Shown here: one piece after another, positions 6,919 to 14,377 of the stretch
Position numbering within the stretch: the first letter of the stretch is position 1
How the letters are laid out: each line of letters opens with the position of its first letter
Assembly (NCBI RefSeq): GCF_022811605.1
Contig: NZ_CP094533.1
Coordinates: forward strand, 62,001-126,000
DNA: 64,000 bases
Direction of reading: 5' to 3'
Source: Agromyces soli
GTDB taxonomy: Bacteria; Actinomycetota; Actinomycetes; Actinomycetales; Microbacteriaceae
Notes under the pieces: generated by a model
Database searches by the model: none
Told to the model about the DNA's origin: nothing
What the model saw: only the letters and a program-made list of their open reading frames with translations
Position numbers and translations under genes: made by a program

Positions 6919-7962
6919 ATGGATGCCGCCGACGCGCTCGACGAGATCGCCCTGCTGCTCGAACGGGAGCTGGCGAACCCGTTCAAGGCGAAGGCGTTCC
7001 GCCGGGCCTCGACCGCGATCGCCGGGCTCGACGCCGAGGAGCTCGCCCGCCGCATCGCCGACGGCTCCCTGCGCCGCACGAAGGGCATCGGCGACACGAG
7101 CTACACGGTCATCGCCGAGGCCGCCGAGGGGCGGGTGCCCGACTACCTCGCCGAGCTCCGCGCCAAACTCGGCGGCGGCGAGGCGGAGAGCCCGTTGCGC
7201 CGCGAGCTCCGCGGCGACCTGCACAGCCACACCGACTGGTCCGACGGCACGACGAGCCTGCCCGTCATGGCCGCCGCGGCTCGCGACGCCGGGCTCGAGT
7301 ACCTCGTCGTCACCGACCACTCCCCCAGCCTCCGCGTCGCGAACGGGCTCAGCGCCGAGCGCCTCGAGACGCAGCTCGACCTCATCGAGGCCCTCGACAC
7401 CGGGCACGGCGAGGGCGACGGCCTCGGCATCCGCCTCGTCCCGGGCATCGAGGTCGACATCCTCGCCGGCGGCGAGCTCGACCAGCGCGACGAGCTGCTC
7501 GCTCGGCTCGGCGTCGTCGTCGGGAGCGTCCACTCCAAGCTGCGGATGCCCGCCGCGGAGATGACGCCGCGGATGCTGCGCGCGATCGCGAACCCGCGGC
7601 TGAACGTGCTCGGCCACTGCACCGGTCGGCTCGTGCGGGGCTCTCGGGGGACGAGGCCGCAGTCCGAGTTCGACGCGCGGGCCGTGTTCGCCGCCTGCGC
7701 CGAGCACGGCGTCGCCGTGGAGATCAACTCCCGCCCGGAGCGCGAGGACCCGCCGGACGAGCTCATCGCGCTCGCGCTCGACGCCGGCTGCCTGTTCTCG
7801 ATCGACAGCGACGCGCACGCGCCGGGGCACTTCGCGTTCCTCGGGCTCGGCGCCGCCCGCGCGGAACGCGCCGGCGTGCCCGCCGAGCGGATCGTGAACA
7901 CCTGGCCGCTCGAGCGCCTGCTCGCCTGGGCGGCCGGCTCGGCCCCCGCCGGTCCGGCATGA
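6919..7962 (+). CDS. PHP domain phosphoesterase, PolX-like without polymerase domain
   Basis: 347-residue protein. The N-terminal ~90 residues ('ADALDEIALLLERELANPFKAKAFRRAS', 'TKGIGDTSYTVI') are a helix-hairpin-helix region like that at the start of family X DNA polymerases. Residues ~98-345 form a PHP domain with metal motifs 'DLHSHTDWSDG', 'VVTDHSPS', 'GIEVDIL' and 'SIDSDAHAPG'. Such proteins are annotated as PHP phosphatases, possibly acting in DNA repair; no catalytic Pol X palm is present. ATG 6919 is used; a GAGGAT-N6 arrangement precedes it, weakly. The stop codon overlaps the first base pairs of the palindromic repeat at 7961-8012. Confidence 0.85.
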   Translation: MDAADALDEIALLLERELANPFKAKAFRRASTAIAGLDAEELARRIADGSLRRTKGIGDTSYTVIAEAAEGRVPDYLAELRAKLGGGEAESPLRRELRGDLHSHTDWSDGTTSLPVMAAAARDAGLEYLVVTDHSPSLRVANGLSAERLETQLDLIEALDTGHGEGDGLGIRLVPGIEVDILAGGELDQRDELLARLGVVVGSVHSKLRMPAAEMTPRMLRAIANPRLNVLGHCTGRLVRGSRGTRPQSEFDARAVFAACAEHGVAVEINSRPEREDPPDELIALALDAGCLFSIDSDAHAPGHFAFLGLGAARAERAGVPAERIVNTWPLERLLAWAAGSAPAGPA

Positions 7963-8012
7963 CGTCAGGATTTGCGGGTCGCGCGGGCGCCACACCCGCA
8001 GAAACTGACGTC
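7961..8012. repeat. Palindromic repeat family, copy A (terminator between convergent genes)
   Basis: Arms of 19 nt (7961-7979 and 7994-8012) pair at 16 of 19 positions around a 14-nt loop. The arm core is GACGTCA...TGCGGGT. Related copies lie at 21705-21796 and 28482-28543; all three have a 14-nt loop and sit between convergent genes. Confidence 0.8.
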
Positions 8013-8040
8013 TTGGCGCCCCCAGCGGGAGGGAGCGCGT

Positions 8041-8202
8041 TCAGGCCGGCGGCTGCTCCGGGTCGAGGCTCTCCAGCTGGTCCTCCTCGACGGCGTTGTC
8101 GGCCTCGAGCGCGTCGAGCTCCTCGCCCTCGTGCGGCTCGAGCTCCTGGGCATCCGGGTCGCGAGGGGCACCCGGGTCGCGAGGGTCATCCGTTCGGTTC
8201 AT
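8041..8202 (-). CDS. Small acidic hypothetical protein (53 aa)
   Basis: 53-residue, strongly acidic, Pro/Glu/Asp-rich protein (starts MNRTDDPRDPG, ends EQPPA) with no recognisable domain and probably disordered. Support for its reality: it starts at ATG 8202 with CACGCT 6 nt upstream, the same arrangement as many genes here, and a dedicated palindrome terminates the region just downstream. I do not recognise a function. It converges with the PHP gene and is divergent from the 34-residue membrane peptide gene. Confidence 0.6.
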   Translation of the reverse strand: MNRTDDPRDPGAPRDPDAQELEPHEGEELDALEADNAVEEDQLESLDPEQPPA

Positions 8203-8208
8203 GCTGCC

Positions 8209-8214
8209 AGCGTG
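8209..8214 (-). promoter_or_regulatory. Leaderless -10 element of the 53-aa gene
   Basis: CACGCT on the minus strand, 6 nt before ATG 8202. Confidence 0.4.
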
Positions 8215-8292
8215 CCGCGCGCGTCGGCCCGCGGCAACGGGGTTGACGGATGGCGCGGCGCGCCGCCCCTGGTCAAGCGCCGGCCTCAGGAG

Positions 8293-8298
8293 CAGAAT
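8293..8298 (+). promoter_or_regulatory. Candidate -10 of the 34-aa membrane peptide gene
   Basis: CAGAAT would start transcription near 8305 and give a ~20-nt leader carrying GGGGAGG (8314-8320). Confidence 0.35.
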
Positions 8299-8324
8299 GG
8301 CGGCATCGACCCTGGGGAGGAACC

Positions 8325-8429
8325 ATGACGATCGAAACGGTGCTCTGGACGGTCCTCGGACTCATCGCCCTCGTCGGCGGCGTGCTGCTGCTCAGCGCGC
8401 TCTGGTCGCTCGTGAAGGCGAAGGACTGA
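8325..8429 (+). CDS. Single-span membrane micropeptide (34 aa)
   Basis: Short gene encoding MTIETVLWTVLG followed by a hydrophobic helix (about residues 7-29) and a positively charged end (VKAKD), so the C-terminus should be cytoplasmic. It has a textbook ribosome-binding site, GGGGAGG, 4 nt before the ATG, and its own convergent hairpin terminator (8430-8468), both of which argue that it is real. Function unknown; such peptides often tune membrane complexes. Confidence 0.65.
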   Translation: MTIETVLWTVLGLIALVGGVLLLSALWSLVKAKD

Positions 8430-8468
8430 CGCGCCCGGTCGCGGCCATCGCCCCCGGGATCGGGCGCG
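8430..8468. terminator. Hairpin between convergent genes
   Basis: CGCGCCCG (8430-8437) pairs perfectly with CGGGCGCG (8461-8468) around a 23-nt loop. It starts directly after the stop codon of the 34-aa gene and ends 5 nt before the stop codon of the NAD(P)-binding gene. Confidence 0.55.
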
Positions 8469-8473
8469 GACGG

Positions 8474-9112
8474 TCAGACGAGGGCGTCGGCGATCGGCGT
8501 CGAGCCGCGGTTGAAGCGGATCGTGCGGCCGATCGTCGCGGGCTGCGCGAGCGTCTCCGCGATCACGGCGGCGACGTCTGCGCGGTCGACCGCGCCGCTC
8601 TGCCCGGCCGTCGTGTCGATCAGGCCCGTGCCGGGGCCGTTCTCGAGCGTGCTCGGCCCGAGGATCGTCCACGCCAGCTCGCTGCCGGCGAGCTCCCGGT
8701 CGGCGGCCGCCTTCGCGGCCGCGTAGTGCCGGAACGGGCTCGTGTCGGGCTCGACCCGGTCGGGCGAGCCGAAGTACGACACCATCACGTAGCGGCGCAC
8801 GCCGGCCTGCTCGGCGGCGTGCATCGAGCGGATCGCGGCATCGCGGTCGACGGCGTAGGTGCGCTCCGGGTTGCCGCCGCCCGCGCCGGCCGACCAGACG
8901 ACGGCGTCGTGGCCGGCGATGAGCTCGGCGAGCCCGTCGACGTCGAGCTGCTCGACGTCGGCCAGCACGGCGTTCGCACCGGCGGCGCGCACCGCCTCGG
9001 CGTGCTCGGGATTGCGGATCACCGCGTCGACCTCGTCGCCGCGATCGGCGAGGAGGCGTTCGGTGAGGCGGGCGACCTTGCCGTGGCCGCCGATGATCAG
9101 GATGCGGGTCAT
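8474..9112 (-). CDS. NAD(P)-binding SDR-like protein (atypical SDR5/NmrA type)
   Basis: 212-residue atypical short-chain dehydrogenase. Rossmann motif 'ILIIGGHGKVARLTERLL' near the N-terminus, 'VWSAGAGGGNPE' (the conserved NAxG-like strand), and 'YVMVSYFGS' where the classical YxxxK catalytic pair is missing, as in NmrA/SDR5-type proteins that sense or bind NAD(P). ATG 9112 has GGGAAGGGAG 6 nt upstream, and a TAGCGT element (9134-9139) would start the message about 15 nt before the ATG. Substrate unknown. Confidence 0.8.
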   Translation of the reverse strand: MTRILIIGGHGKVARLTERLLADRGDEVDAVIRNPEHAEAVRAAGANAVLADVEQLDVDGLAELIAGHDAVVWSAGAGGGNPERTYAVDRDAAIRSMHAAEQAGVRRYVMVSYFGSPDRVEPDTSPFRHYAAAKAAADRELAGSELAWTILGPSTLENGPGTGLIDTTAGQSGAVDRADVAAVIAETLAQPATIGRTIRFNRGSTPIADALV

Positions 9113-9165
9113 GTCGGCTCCCTTCCCCCATCAACGCTAGCGCCCGACCCTGAACGGAGGACCGG

Positions 9166-9666
9166 ATGCCGGTGACGAGCGCCGGGCTGCTGCTGCACCG
9201 CGAGCGAGGCGGTGAGCTCGAGGTCTTCCTCGGCCATATGGGCGGGCCCTACTGGGCGAAGAAGGATGCCGCGGCCTGGTCGATCCCGAAGGGCGAGCTC
9301 GATGCGGGCGAGGAGCCGCTCGCCGCGGCCCGGCGGGAGTTCGCCGAGGAGATCGGCGTGCCGGCGCCGGAGGGCGAGCCCGTCGACCTCGGCCCGGTCC
9401 GCTACGCCTCGGGCAAGACCGTGCACGTCTTCGCCCTCGCCGCCCCCGGCTTCGAGGTCGACTCGGTCGTCAGCGAGACGTTCGAGCTGGAGTGGCCCCC
9501 GCACTCGGGCCGGACGGTCGCGTTCCCCGAGGTGGACCGCGCCGAGTGGATGCCGCTCGGTCGCGCCGCCGAACGGCTCGTCGTCGGCCAGCGGCCGGCC
9601 CTCTCCGCGCTCGTCGCGACCCTCGGCGGGGCGGCGGGCGGCCGGGTCGGGGACGGCGGCAGCTGA
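9166..9666 (+). CDS. NUDIX hydrolase
   Basis: 166-residue NUDIX protein with an exact Nudix box: G-ELDAG-E-EPLAAAR-REFAEEIG (G-x5-E-x7-REUxEExGU). The order 'SAGLLLHRERGGELEVFLGHMGGPYWAKKD..WSIPKGE' is that of small NTP pyrophosphohydrolases found throughout Actinobacteria. The start ATG 9166 has GGAGG upstream (aacggaggaccgg). It stands upstream of the trans-sulfuration enzyme on the same strand (82 nt gap) and is divergent from the SDR-like gene. Confidence 0.85.
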   Translation: MPVTSAGLLLHRERGGELEVFLGHMGGPYWAKKDAAAWSIPKGELDAGEEPLAAARREFAEEIGVPAPEGEPVDLGPVRYASGKTVHVFALAAPGFEVDSVVSETFELEWPPHSGRTVAFPEVDRAEWMPLGRAAERLVVGQRPALSALVATLGGAAGGRVGDGGS

Positions 9667-9703
9667 GCCGCGGAACATGGCGTCACACGCCGGCGGGGCT
9701 GCG

Positions 9704-9709
9704 TATCCT
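9704..9709 (+). promoter_or_regulatory. Candidate -10 of the trans-sulfuration gene
   Basis: TATCCT, about 40 nt before ATG 9749; the leader carries GAGAGGA as ribosome-binding site. Confidence 0.35.
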
Positions 9710-9748
9710 GACGGAGCGCCCGCGCGGCGCGAGCGACGAGAGGACCGC

Positions 9749-10831
9749 ATGACCCAGCCCCGAGCAGCCGACGCCGACGTCCGAGCCGAGACGGTGGCCG
9801 TGACCGCCGGGCGCCCGGCCCACGAGCCGGACGAACCGCTCAACACGCCGCTGCACCTCGCCTCCACCTACGTCGCCGGAGGGGCGCTCGAGTACGGCCG
9901 CTACGGCAACCCGAGCTGGGCGGCCTTCGAGGAGGCGCTCGGCGCGCTCGAGGGCGGGCGGGCGACGAGCTTCGCCTCCGGGATCGCCGCCGTCGACGCG
10001 GTGCTCGAGCTCGTGCCGGCCGGCGGCCTCGTCGTCGCGCCGCGGCACTCCTACACCGGCACCGTGCTGCAGCTCGACGCCCGGGTCGAGACCGGGCGCA
10101 TCCGCGTCGCCTACGTCGACGTCACCGACACGACGGCCGTGACCGCCGCCTGCGAGGGCGCCGCGCTGCTCTGGTTCGAGTCGCCCACGAACCCCGCCCT
10201 CGAGCTCGGCGACGTGCCGGCGCTCGTCGCCGGGGCGCACGCGCACGGCGCGCTCGTCGCGATCGACAACACCTTCGCGACCCCGCTGCGCCAGCGCCCG
10301 ATCGCCGACGGCGCCGACCTCGTCGTGCACTCCGCGACGAAGTACCTCTCCGGGCACAGCGACGTCATCATGGGCGCGGTCGTCACGAACGACGACGCGC
10401 TCGCCCAGCGGCTCGTCGACCGGCGCTCGCTCGGCGGGGCCATCCCCTCGGCCTTCGAGGCCTTCCTCGCGCTGCGCGGGCTGCGCACCCTGCACGTCCG
10501 CCTCGACCGGGCCGAGCGCAACGCACGCGACCTGGTCGAGCGGCTCGCCGGGCACCCCGGCCTCGAGGAGGTGCGCTATCCGGGCTTCGGTGCGGTGATC
10601 TCGCTCGTCGTGGCGGGCGGCGCCGAGGGCGCCGACCGCTTCGTCGCCGCGGCCCGGCTCTGGGTGCACGCCACGAGCCTCGGCGGGGTGGAGTCGACGC
10701 TCGAGCGCCGGCGCCGCTGGGCGGCCGAGGCCGACACGATCCCGGCGGGGCTCGTGCGCCTCTCGGTCGGCATCGAGCACGTCGACGACCTCGCCGCCGA
10801 CCTGCTGCAGGCCCTCGACGCCGCGCGCTGA
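9749..10831 (+). CDS. PLP-dependent trans-sulfuration enzyme (cystathionine gamma-synthase/lyase family)
   Basis: 360-residue Cys/Met metabolism PLP enzyme. Recognisable elements: 'PLNTPLHLASTY', 'YGRYGNPSWAAFEEALGALEGG' (substrate and phosphate contacts), 'SPTNPALE', 'VAIDNTFATP' (Asp that pairs with the PLP ring), and the Schiff-base lysine in 'HSATKYLSGHSD'. The C-terminal domain ends 'GLVRLSVGIEHVDDLAADL'. Synthase, lyase or methionine gamma-lyase activity cannot be separated from sequence alone. ATG 9749 is chosen because GAGAGGA precedes it and the family N-terminus begins shortly after. The gene ends at a perfect palindrome shared with the convergent methyltransferase. Confidence 0.9.
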   Translation: MTQPRAADADVRAETVAVTAGRPAHEPDEPLNTPLHLASTYVAGGALEYGRYGNPSWAAFEEALGALEGGRATSFASGIAAVDAVLELVPAGGLVVAPRHSYTGTVLQLDARVETGRIRVAYVDVTDTTAVTAACEGAALLWFESPTNPALELGDVPALVAGAHAHGALVAIDNTFATPLRQRPIADGADLVVHSATKYLSGHSDVIMGAVVTNDDALAQRLVDRRSLGGAIPSAFEAFLALRGLRTLHVRLDRAERNARDLVERLAGHPGLEEVRYPGFGAVISLVVAGGAEGADRFVAAARLWVHATSLGGVESTLERRRRWAAEADTIPAGLVRLSVGIEHVDDLAADLLQALDAAR

Positions 10832-10850
10832 CCCCCGGTCTTTCCCGACG

Positions 10851-10876
10851 TGCCCGACGTTCATGAACGTCGGGCA
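10851..10876. terminator. Perfect 26-bp palindrome between convergent genes
   Basis: The half-site TGCCCGACGTTCA is followed directly by its exact reverse complement, with an imperfect extension (GAC/GTC) on both sides. It lies between the stops at 10831 (+) and 10898 (-). No U-tract; a cruciform or terminator hairpin is possible. Confidence 0.7.
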
Positions 10877-10897
10877 AGTCGAGAATGCAGCGCAGGG

Positions 10898-11554
10898 TCA
10901 GGCGGGCGAGACGCCCTCGTAGAGCAGGATCGGCAGCGCCCCGAGCGGGAAGGAGCGGGCCCGCACCCGGCGCACGTCCGCCGCGAGGAAGCCCGCCTCC
11001 GCGATCGCCCGCTCGGTGTCGCGGTCGAGATGGCAGCCGTGGCACCAGCGCACCGAGCTCGGTGTCGCGAGGCGCTGCACCGCGCGCTTCGCCGTGCCGC
11101 GGGGCGCCCCGACATGCTCGGCGAGGACGAGTCGACCGCCGGGCACGAGCACCCGGCGCAGCTCGGCGAGCGCGGCGGCCGGGTCCGGCACCGTGCAGAA
11201 GACGTAGCTCGCGATGACCGCGTCGAACGCGCCGTCGGGCACCGGGATCCGCTCGGCCGACGCGGCGAGCAGCGGCTGCTCGTGCCCCCACTCGCGCGCT
11301 CGGATCGCGAGCTCGGTGCGCCGCTCGGCATCGGGCTCGAGGCCCGTCCAGACCACGTCGAGCGCGAGCGCGCCGAAGTTCTCGCCCTCGCCCGCGCCGA
11401 TCTCGAGCACCCGGCCGTGCACGCGGCCGAACCACTCGCGCTCGAGCTCGTCGAGGGCGTCGTCGTCGACGAGGGGCGGGCGTTCCTGCTGCGGCACCCG
11501 GCCATGCGACCACGCCCCGTCCGCCGCGTCAAGCCCGCCGCCCGTCGGCCTCAC
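10898..11554 (-). CDS. Class I SAM-dependent methyltransferase
   Basis: 218-residue methyltransferase. Motif I is 'VLEIGAGEGENFGAL', followed by the acidic 'GLEPD' that binds the SAM ribose, 'AERIPVPDGAFDAVIASYVFCTVPDP' (motifs II/III) and 'RVLVPGGRLVLAEHVG', the usual UbiE/Methyltransf_11 layout. The C-terminal part contains 'WCHGCHLDR', matching small phospholipid- or quinone-type methyltransferases, but the substrate is unknown. The start GTG 11554 overlaps the stop of the upstream VOC gene (GTGA), suggesting coupled translation; an internal GTG near residue 20 is the alternative. Confidence 0.8.
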   Translation of the reverse strand: MRPTGGGLDAADGAWSHGRVPQQERPPLVDDDALDELEREWFGRVHGRVLEIGAGEGENFGALALDVVWTGLEPDAERRTELAIRAREWGHEQPLLAASAERIPVPDGAFDAVIASYVFCTVPDPAAALAELRRVLVPGGRLVLAEHVGAPRGTAKRAVQRLATPSSVRWCHGCHLDRDTERAIAEAGFLAADVRRVRARSFPLGALPILLYEGVSPA

Positions 11555-11976
11555 ATCGCGCGCGTGCCGTCCGAGAGCATCGGCGAGATGAAGCCGATGA
11601 GATTGCGGTCCGGGTCGAGGATCGTCGCGGTGCGACCGACGCCGGCCATGTCCTCCGGCGGCAGCGCGTCGCTCCCGCCCAGGCCGAGCGCGCGACGGTA
11701 GGTCTCATCGACGTCGTCGACCGCGACCACGATGTTGCAGCCGTTCACGGGCGCGCCGACCTCGGGAGGCGGTCCCTGACGCTGGGCGAGTCCGCCGTTG
11801 ATGCCGTGCCCGGCGGTGCCGTCGGTGTTGCCGATCGCCCCCTCGCCGGTGTCGATCATCCAGTACGGGAAGTCCCCGAACCGAGTGAACCGCCAACCGA
11901 ACAGCTCGGAGTAGAAGTCGACGAGCCGCTGCGGCTCGCTCGCGTGGATCTCGAAGTGCACGACCAGGTCGGCCAT
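11551..11976 (-). CDS. VOC family protein (glyoxalase/dioxygenase superfamily)
   Basis: 141-residue vicinal-oxygen-chelate fold protein: 'VHFEIHASEPQRLVDFYSELFGW' opens the first beta-alpha-beta-beta-beta module, 'GCNIVVAVDDVDETYRRA' opens the second, and 'ATILDPDRNLIGF' closes it. His and Glu metal positions are partly kept. Small stand-alone members bind hydrophobic ligands or antibiotics or act as enzymes; no specific role can be given. ATG 11976 is selected over an upstream ATG because GGGGAG is 4 nt before it. First gene of a two-gene unit with the methyltransferase. Confidence 0.8.
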   Translation of the reverse strand: MADLVVHFEIHASEPQRLVDFYSELFGWRFTRFGDFPYWMIDTGEGAIGNTDGTAGHGINGGLAQRQGPPPEVGAPVNGCNIVVAVDDVDETYRRALGLGGSDALPPEDMAGVGRTATILDPDRNLIGFISPMLSDGTRAM

Positions 11977-12086
11977 GGTCTCCCCTTCACCGTGCGCCCG
12001 GGCGGGCGCGTGAGCGTACACCGACCGATCGGCCGGCCGACGCTCACGCTACGCCGACCGGGCCGCCGCCTCCACCCCTTCGCGCC

Positions 12087-12092
12087 TAGGCT
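12087..12092 (+). promoter_or_regulatory. Leaderless -10 element of the EI24 gene
   Basis: TAGGCT 6 nt before GTG 12099. Confidence 0.55.
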
Positions 12093-12098
12093 TGGATC

Positions 12099-12851
12099 GT
12101 GCTGAGGGAGTTCGCCGCCGGGTTCGCGCTGCTCGGCCGCGGCTTCGGCTTCTGGCGCCGCCGCCCCGACGCGATGGCCCTCGGCCTCATCCCGGCCGCG
12201 GTCGCCTTCGTCGTGCTCGCCGCCGCGCTCACCGCCCTCGGACTCGCGCTGCCCGGCCTCGTCGACTGGGCGACCCCGTTCGCCGACGGCTGGCAGGAGG
12301 GCTGGCGCGCCCTGCTGCGGATCTCGCTCGGCGTCGTCGCCCTGGGCGCGGCGGCGGTGCTCGCCGCCGTCTCGTTCACGGCGCTCACGCTCGTCATCGG
12401 CGACCCGTTCTACGAGCGCATCTGGCGGCAGGTGGAGCGGGAACTCGGCTCACCGCCCGCGGGCGAGGGCGCGGGCTTCTGGCGCACGGTCGTGGATGCC
12501 GCGGCCCTCCTCGGCCTCGGCGTCCTCGCCGCGGCGGCGACCGCCGTCGCCGGCTTCGTGCCCCTGGTCGGCACGGCGTTCGCGGCGGTGCTCGGGGTGG
12601 TGCTCACCGGGCGCCTGCTCGCCCGCGAGCTGATGGGGCGGGCGTTCGACGCGCGGGCGATCGACCCGGCGGTGCGGCGCGAGCTGCTCGCGGCTTCGCG
12701 CTGGCGGGTGCTCGGCTTCGGCGTGGCGACGCAGCTCTGCTTCCTCGTGCCGCTCGGGGCGGTGGCGACGATGCCGGCCGCGGTCGCCGGGGCGACGATG
12801 CTCGCTCGGGACGTGCTGGAGCGGGGCGAGCCTCAGCGGGCGCGCCAGTAG
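12099..12851 (+). CDS. EI24 domain membrane protein (CysZ-like)
   Basis: 250-residue integral membrane protein of the EI24/CysZ family. It begins 'LREFAAGFALLGRGFGFWRRRP' (amphipathic N-terminus), then hydrophobic spans at about residues 30-56, 75-100, 130-155 and 195-225, with the typical 'IGDPFYERIW' loop. CysZ members conduct sulfate in proteobacteria, but actinobacterial members are uncharacterised. GTG 12099 is supported by a TAGGCT element 6 nt upstream. It overlaps the convergent siderophore-interacting gene by 19 nt. Confidence 0.85.
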   Translation: MLREFAAGFALLGRGFGFWRRRPDAMALGLIPAAVAFVVLAAALTALGLALPGLVDWATPFADGWQEGWRALLRISLGVVALGAAAVLAAVSFTALTLVIGDPFYERIWRQVERELGSPPAGEGAGFWRTVVDAAALLGLGVLAAAATAVAGFVPLVGTAFAAVLGVVLTGRLLARELMGRAFDARAIDPAVRRELLAASRWRVLGFGVATQLCFLVPLGAVATMPAAVAGATMLARDVLERGEPQRARQ

Positions 12852-13624
12852 CCGCAGAAGTCGACGTTCGTCTTCGGCACGCCGCGCTCGCCGACGAGGT
12901 GCCGCCTGGCGCCCGTCGCGAGCTTCGACTCCCCCGCGGCGAAGGCCGAGACGTCCGCGCCGATCGGCGGCAGCTCCCGGAGCGCCGTGAGCGCGGCGGC
13001 CCCGATTGGCTCGCCCGGGCGCCGGGCGACCCAGTGCAGCGCGACGCCGTCCGGCGTCGGCCCGTCCTGCACGTCGGCGAGCTCGGGCACCTCGACGATG
13101 GCGTGCCCGCGCGCCTCGCGAGGGAGGTCGCGGAGGATGCCGAGCACCGCCGGGAGCGCGCTCTCGTCACCGACGAGCACGACCTCGTCGGCGTCGCCGT
13201 GGCGGTAGCCGCAGCCCTGGTCGATGAGGCCGACGCTCGCCCCGAGCGGCAGCGAGCCGGCCCACGGCCCGGCCACGCCGTCGTCGCCGTGCACGACGAA
13301 GTCGATGTCGAGCTCGCGGAGCTCGGGGCGGAACTGCCGCACCGTGTAGTTGCGGATGACGGGCCTGGTCGATTTCGGCAGCGTCAGGTACTTGAGGTAC
13401 CCGCTCATGTTGAAGGTGTCGGCGAGGTTGTCGAAGCGGGTGTCGTCGTTCGTCGGCACGGCGAGCCGGAACCACTGATCGAAGCCCAGGTGACGCCACT
13501 CGGCGAGCGCCTCGCCCGCGACGGTGAGGCGGACGAAGTGCGGCGAGATGCGGTGCGCCGCGGTGACCTCGGCCTGGACGACGCCGAGCTCGGAATGGGT
13601 GACGGCGATGTTGCTGGATGCCAC
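12833..13624 (-). CDS. Siderophore-interacting protein (FAD-binding ferric reductase, ViuB/SIP family)
   Basis: 263-residue reductase that releases iron from imported ferri-siderophores in the cytoplasm. The FAD-binding beta-barrel occupies about residues 10-135, with 'RNYTVRQFRP' matching the family R-x-Y-T/S FAD motif and 'DIDFVVHGDDGVAGPWA'. The NAD(P)H-like domain follows ('VVLVGDESALPAVLGIL', 'GESKLATGARRHLVGERGV', ending 'GYWR'). Start GTG 13624 has GGAG 6 nt upstream. A DtxR-type box lies 29 nt upstream (13653-13671), so expression should rise in low iron. The gene is separate from the main uptake operon 28 kb away, which carries a second member of this family. Confidence 0.9.
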   Translation of the reverse strand: MASSNIAVTHSELGVVQAEVTAAHRISPHFVRLTVAGEALAEWRHLGFDQWFRLAVPTNDDTRFDNLADTFNMSGYLKYLTLPKSTRPVIRNYTVRQFRPELRELDIDFVVHGDDGVAGPWAGSLPLGASVGLIDQGCGYRHGDADEVVLVGDESALPAVLGILRDLPREARGHAIVEVPELADVQDGPTPDGVALHWVARRPGEPIGAAALTALRELPPIGADVSAFAAGESKLATGARRHLVGERGVPKTNVDFCGYWRAR

Positions 13625-13652
13625 GGAGTGCTCCTGCCAGGGGCGATTTGAG

Positions 13653-13671
13653 TTAGGTAATGCTTACCTTA
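13653..13671 (-). promoter_or_regulatory. DtxR/IdeR iron box upstream of the siderophore-interacting gene
   Basis: TTAGGTAATGCTTACCTTA matches the 19-bp consensus TTAGGTTAGGCTAACCTAA at 15 of 19 positions. Two further boxes occur at 43412 and 44307. Confidence 0.8.
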
Positions 13672-13760
13672 TCTGGCTCGGCGGCAACACGCCACGGTCG
13701 GTCGTGCCATCCGTCCCGCTGCGGCTGGCCGCGTCGGCCGACGCCCGCGAGCATGGCGGC

Positions 13761-14372
13761 ATGGGCATCATCTCGGCTGACGTGTTCCTCACCCTCGACG
13801 GCGTCTACCAGGCGCCCGGCGGTCCCGACGAGGACCCCTCCGGCGGCTTCCCCTTCGGCGGCTGGCAGGGCGCCTACTGGAGCGACGAGGGCGGCGAGGT
13901 CGTCGGCGCCGACCTCGAACGCCTCGACGCGCTCCTCCTCGGCCGCCGCACCTACGACATCTTCGCCGCCTACTGGCCGCAGCAGGACGACGAGATCGGC
14001 GCGAAGTTCAACGCCGTGCCGAAGTTCGTCGCCTCGCGCACGATCGGCGACCCCGACTGGGCGGGCACCGCCGTCGTGCGGGACCCGGCCGCCGAACTCA
14101 CCGAGGTGAAGGCCCGCTTCGAGGAGATCCACGTCATCGGCAGCGGCGAGCTCACCCGGGCGCTCATCGCCGCGGACCTCCTCGACCGGCTGCACCTTTA
14201 CGTGTACCCGATCGTGCTCGGCCGCGGGCGGCGGCTCTTCGACGGCGTCGTGCCGGCCGCGTTCCGGCTGAGCGAGCCGGCGCGGACCCTGCCCGAGGGC
14301 GCCGTGTCGCTCGTCTACGAGCGTGCGGGCGTCCCGGTCACCGGCATCGACATCGGCGAGCTCGACGGCTGA
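13761..14372 (+). CDS. Dihydrofolate reductase family protein (RibD C-terminal-like)
   Basis: 203-residue RibD_C/DHFR-fold reductase: 'MGIISADVFLTLDGVYQAPGG', 'LDALLLGRRTYDIFAAYWP', 'KFVASRT', 'EIHVIGSGELTRALIAADLLDRLHLYVYPIVLGRGRRLF'. The GSGEL loop and LGRG strand are the NADPH-binding features of the family. These stand-alone proteins are not assigned to folate or riboflavin synthesis; the substrate is unknown. ATG 13761 is chosen by homology start; only a weak GAGCAT lies 6 nt before it. It converges on the large surface-protein gene with 5 nt between stops. Confidence 0.85.
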   Translation: MGIISADVFLTLDGVYQAPGGPDEDPSGGFPFGGWQGAYWSDEGGEVVGADLERLDALLLGRRTYDIFAAYWPQQDDEIGAKFNAVPKFVASRTIGDPDWAGTAVVRDPAAELTEVKARFEEIHVIGSGELTRALIAADLLDRLHLYVYPIVLGRGRRLFDGVVPAAFRLSEPARTLPEGAVSLVYERAGVPVTGIDIGELDG

Positions 14373-14377
14373 GCCGG

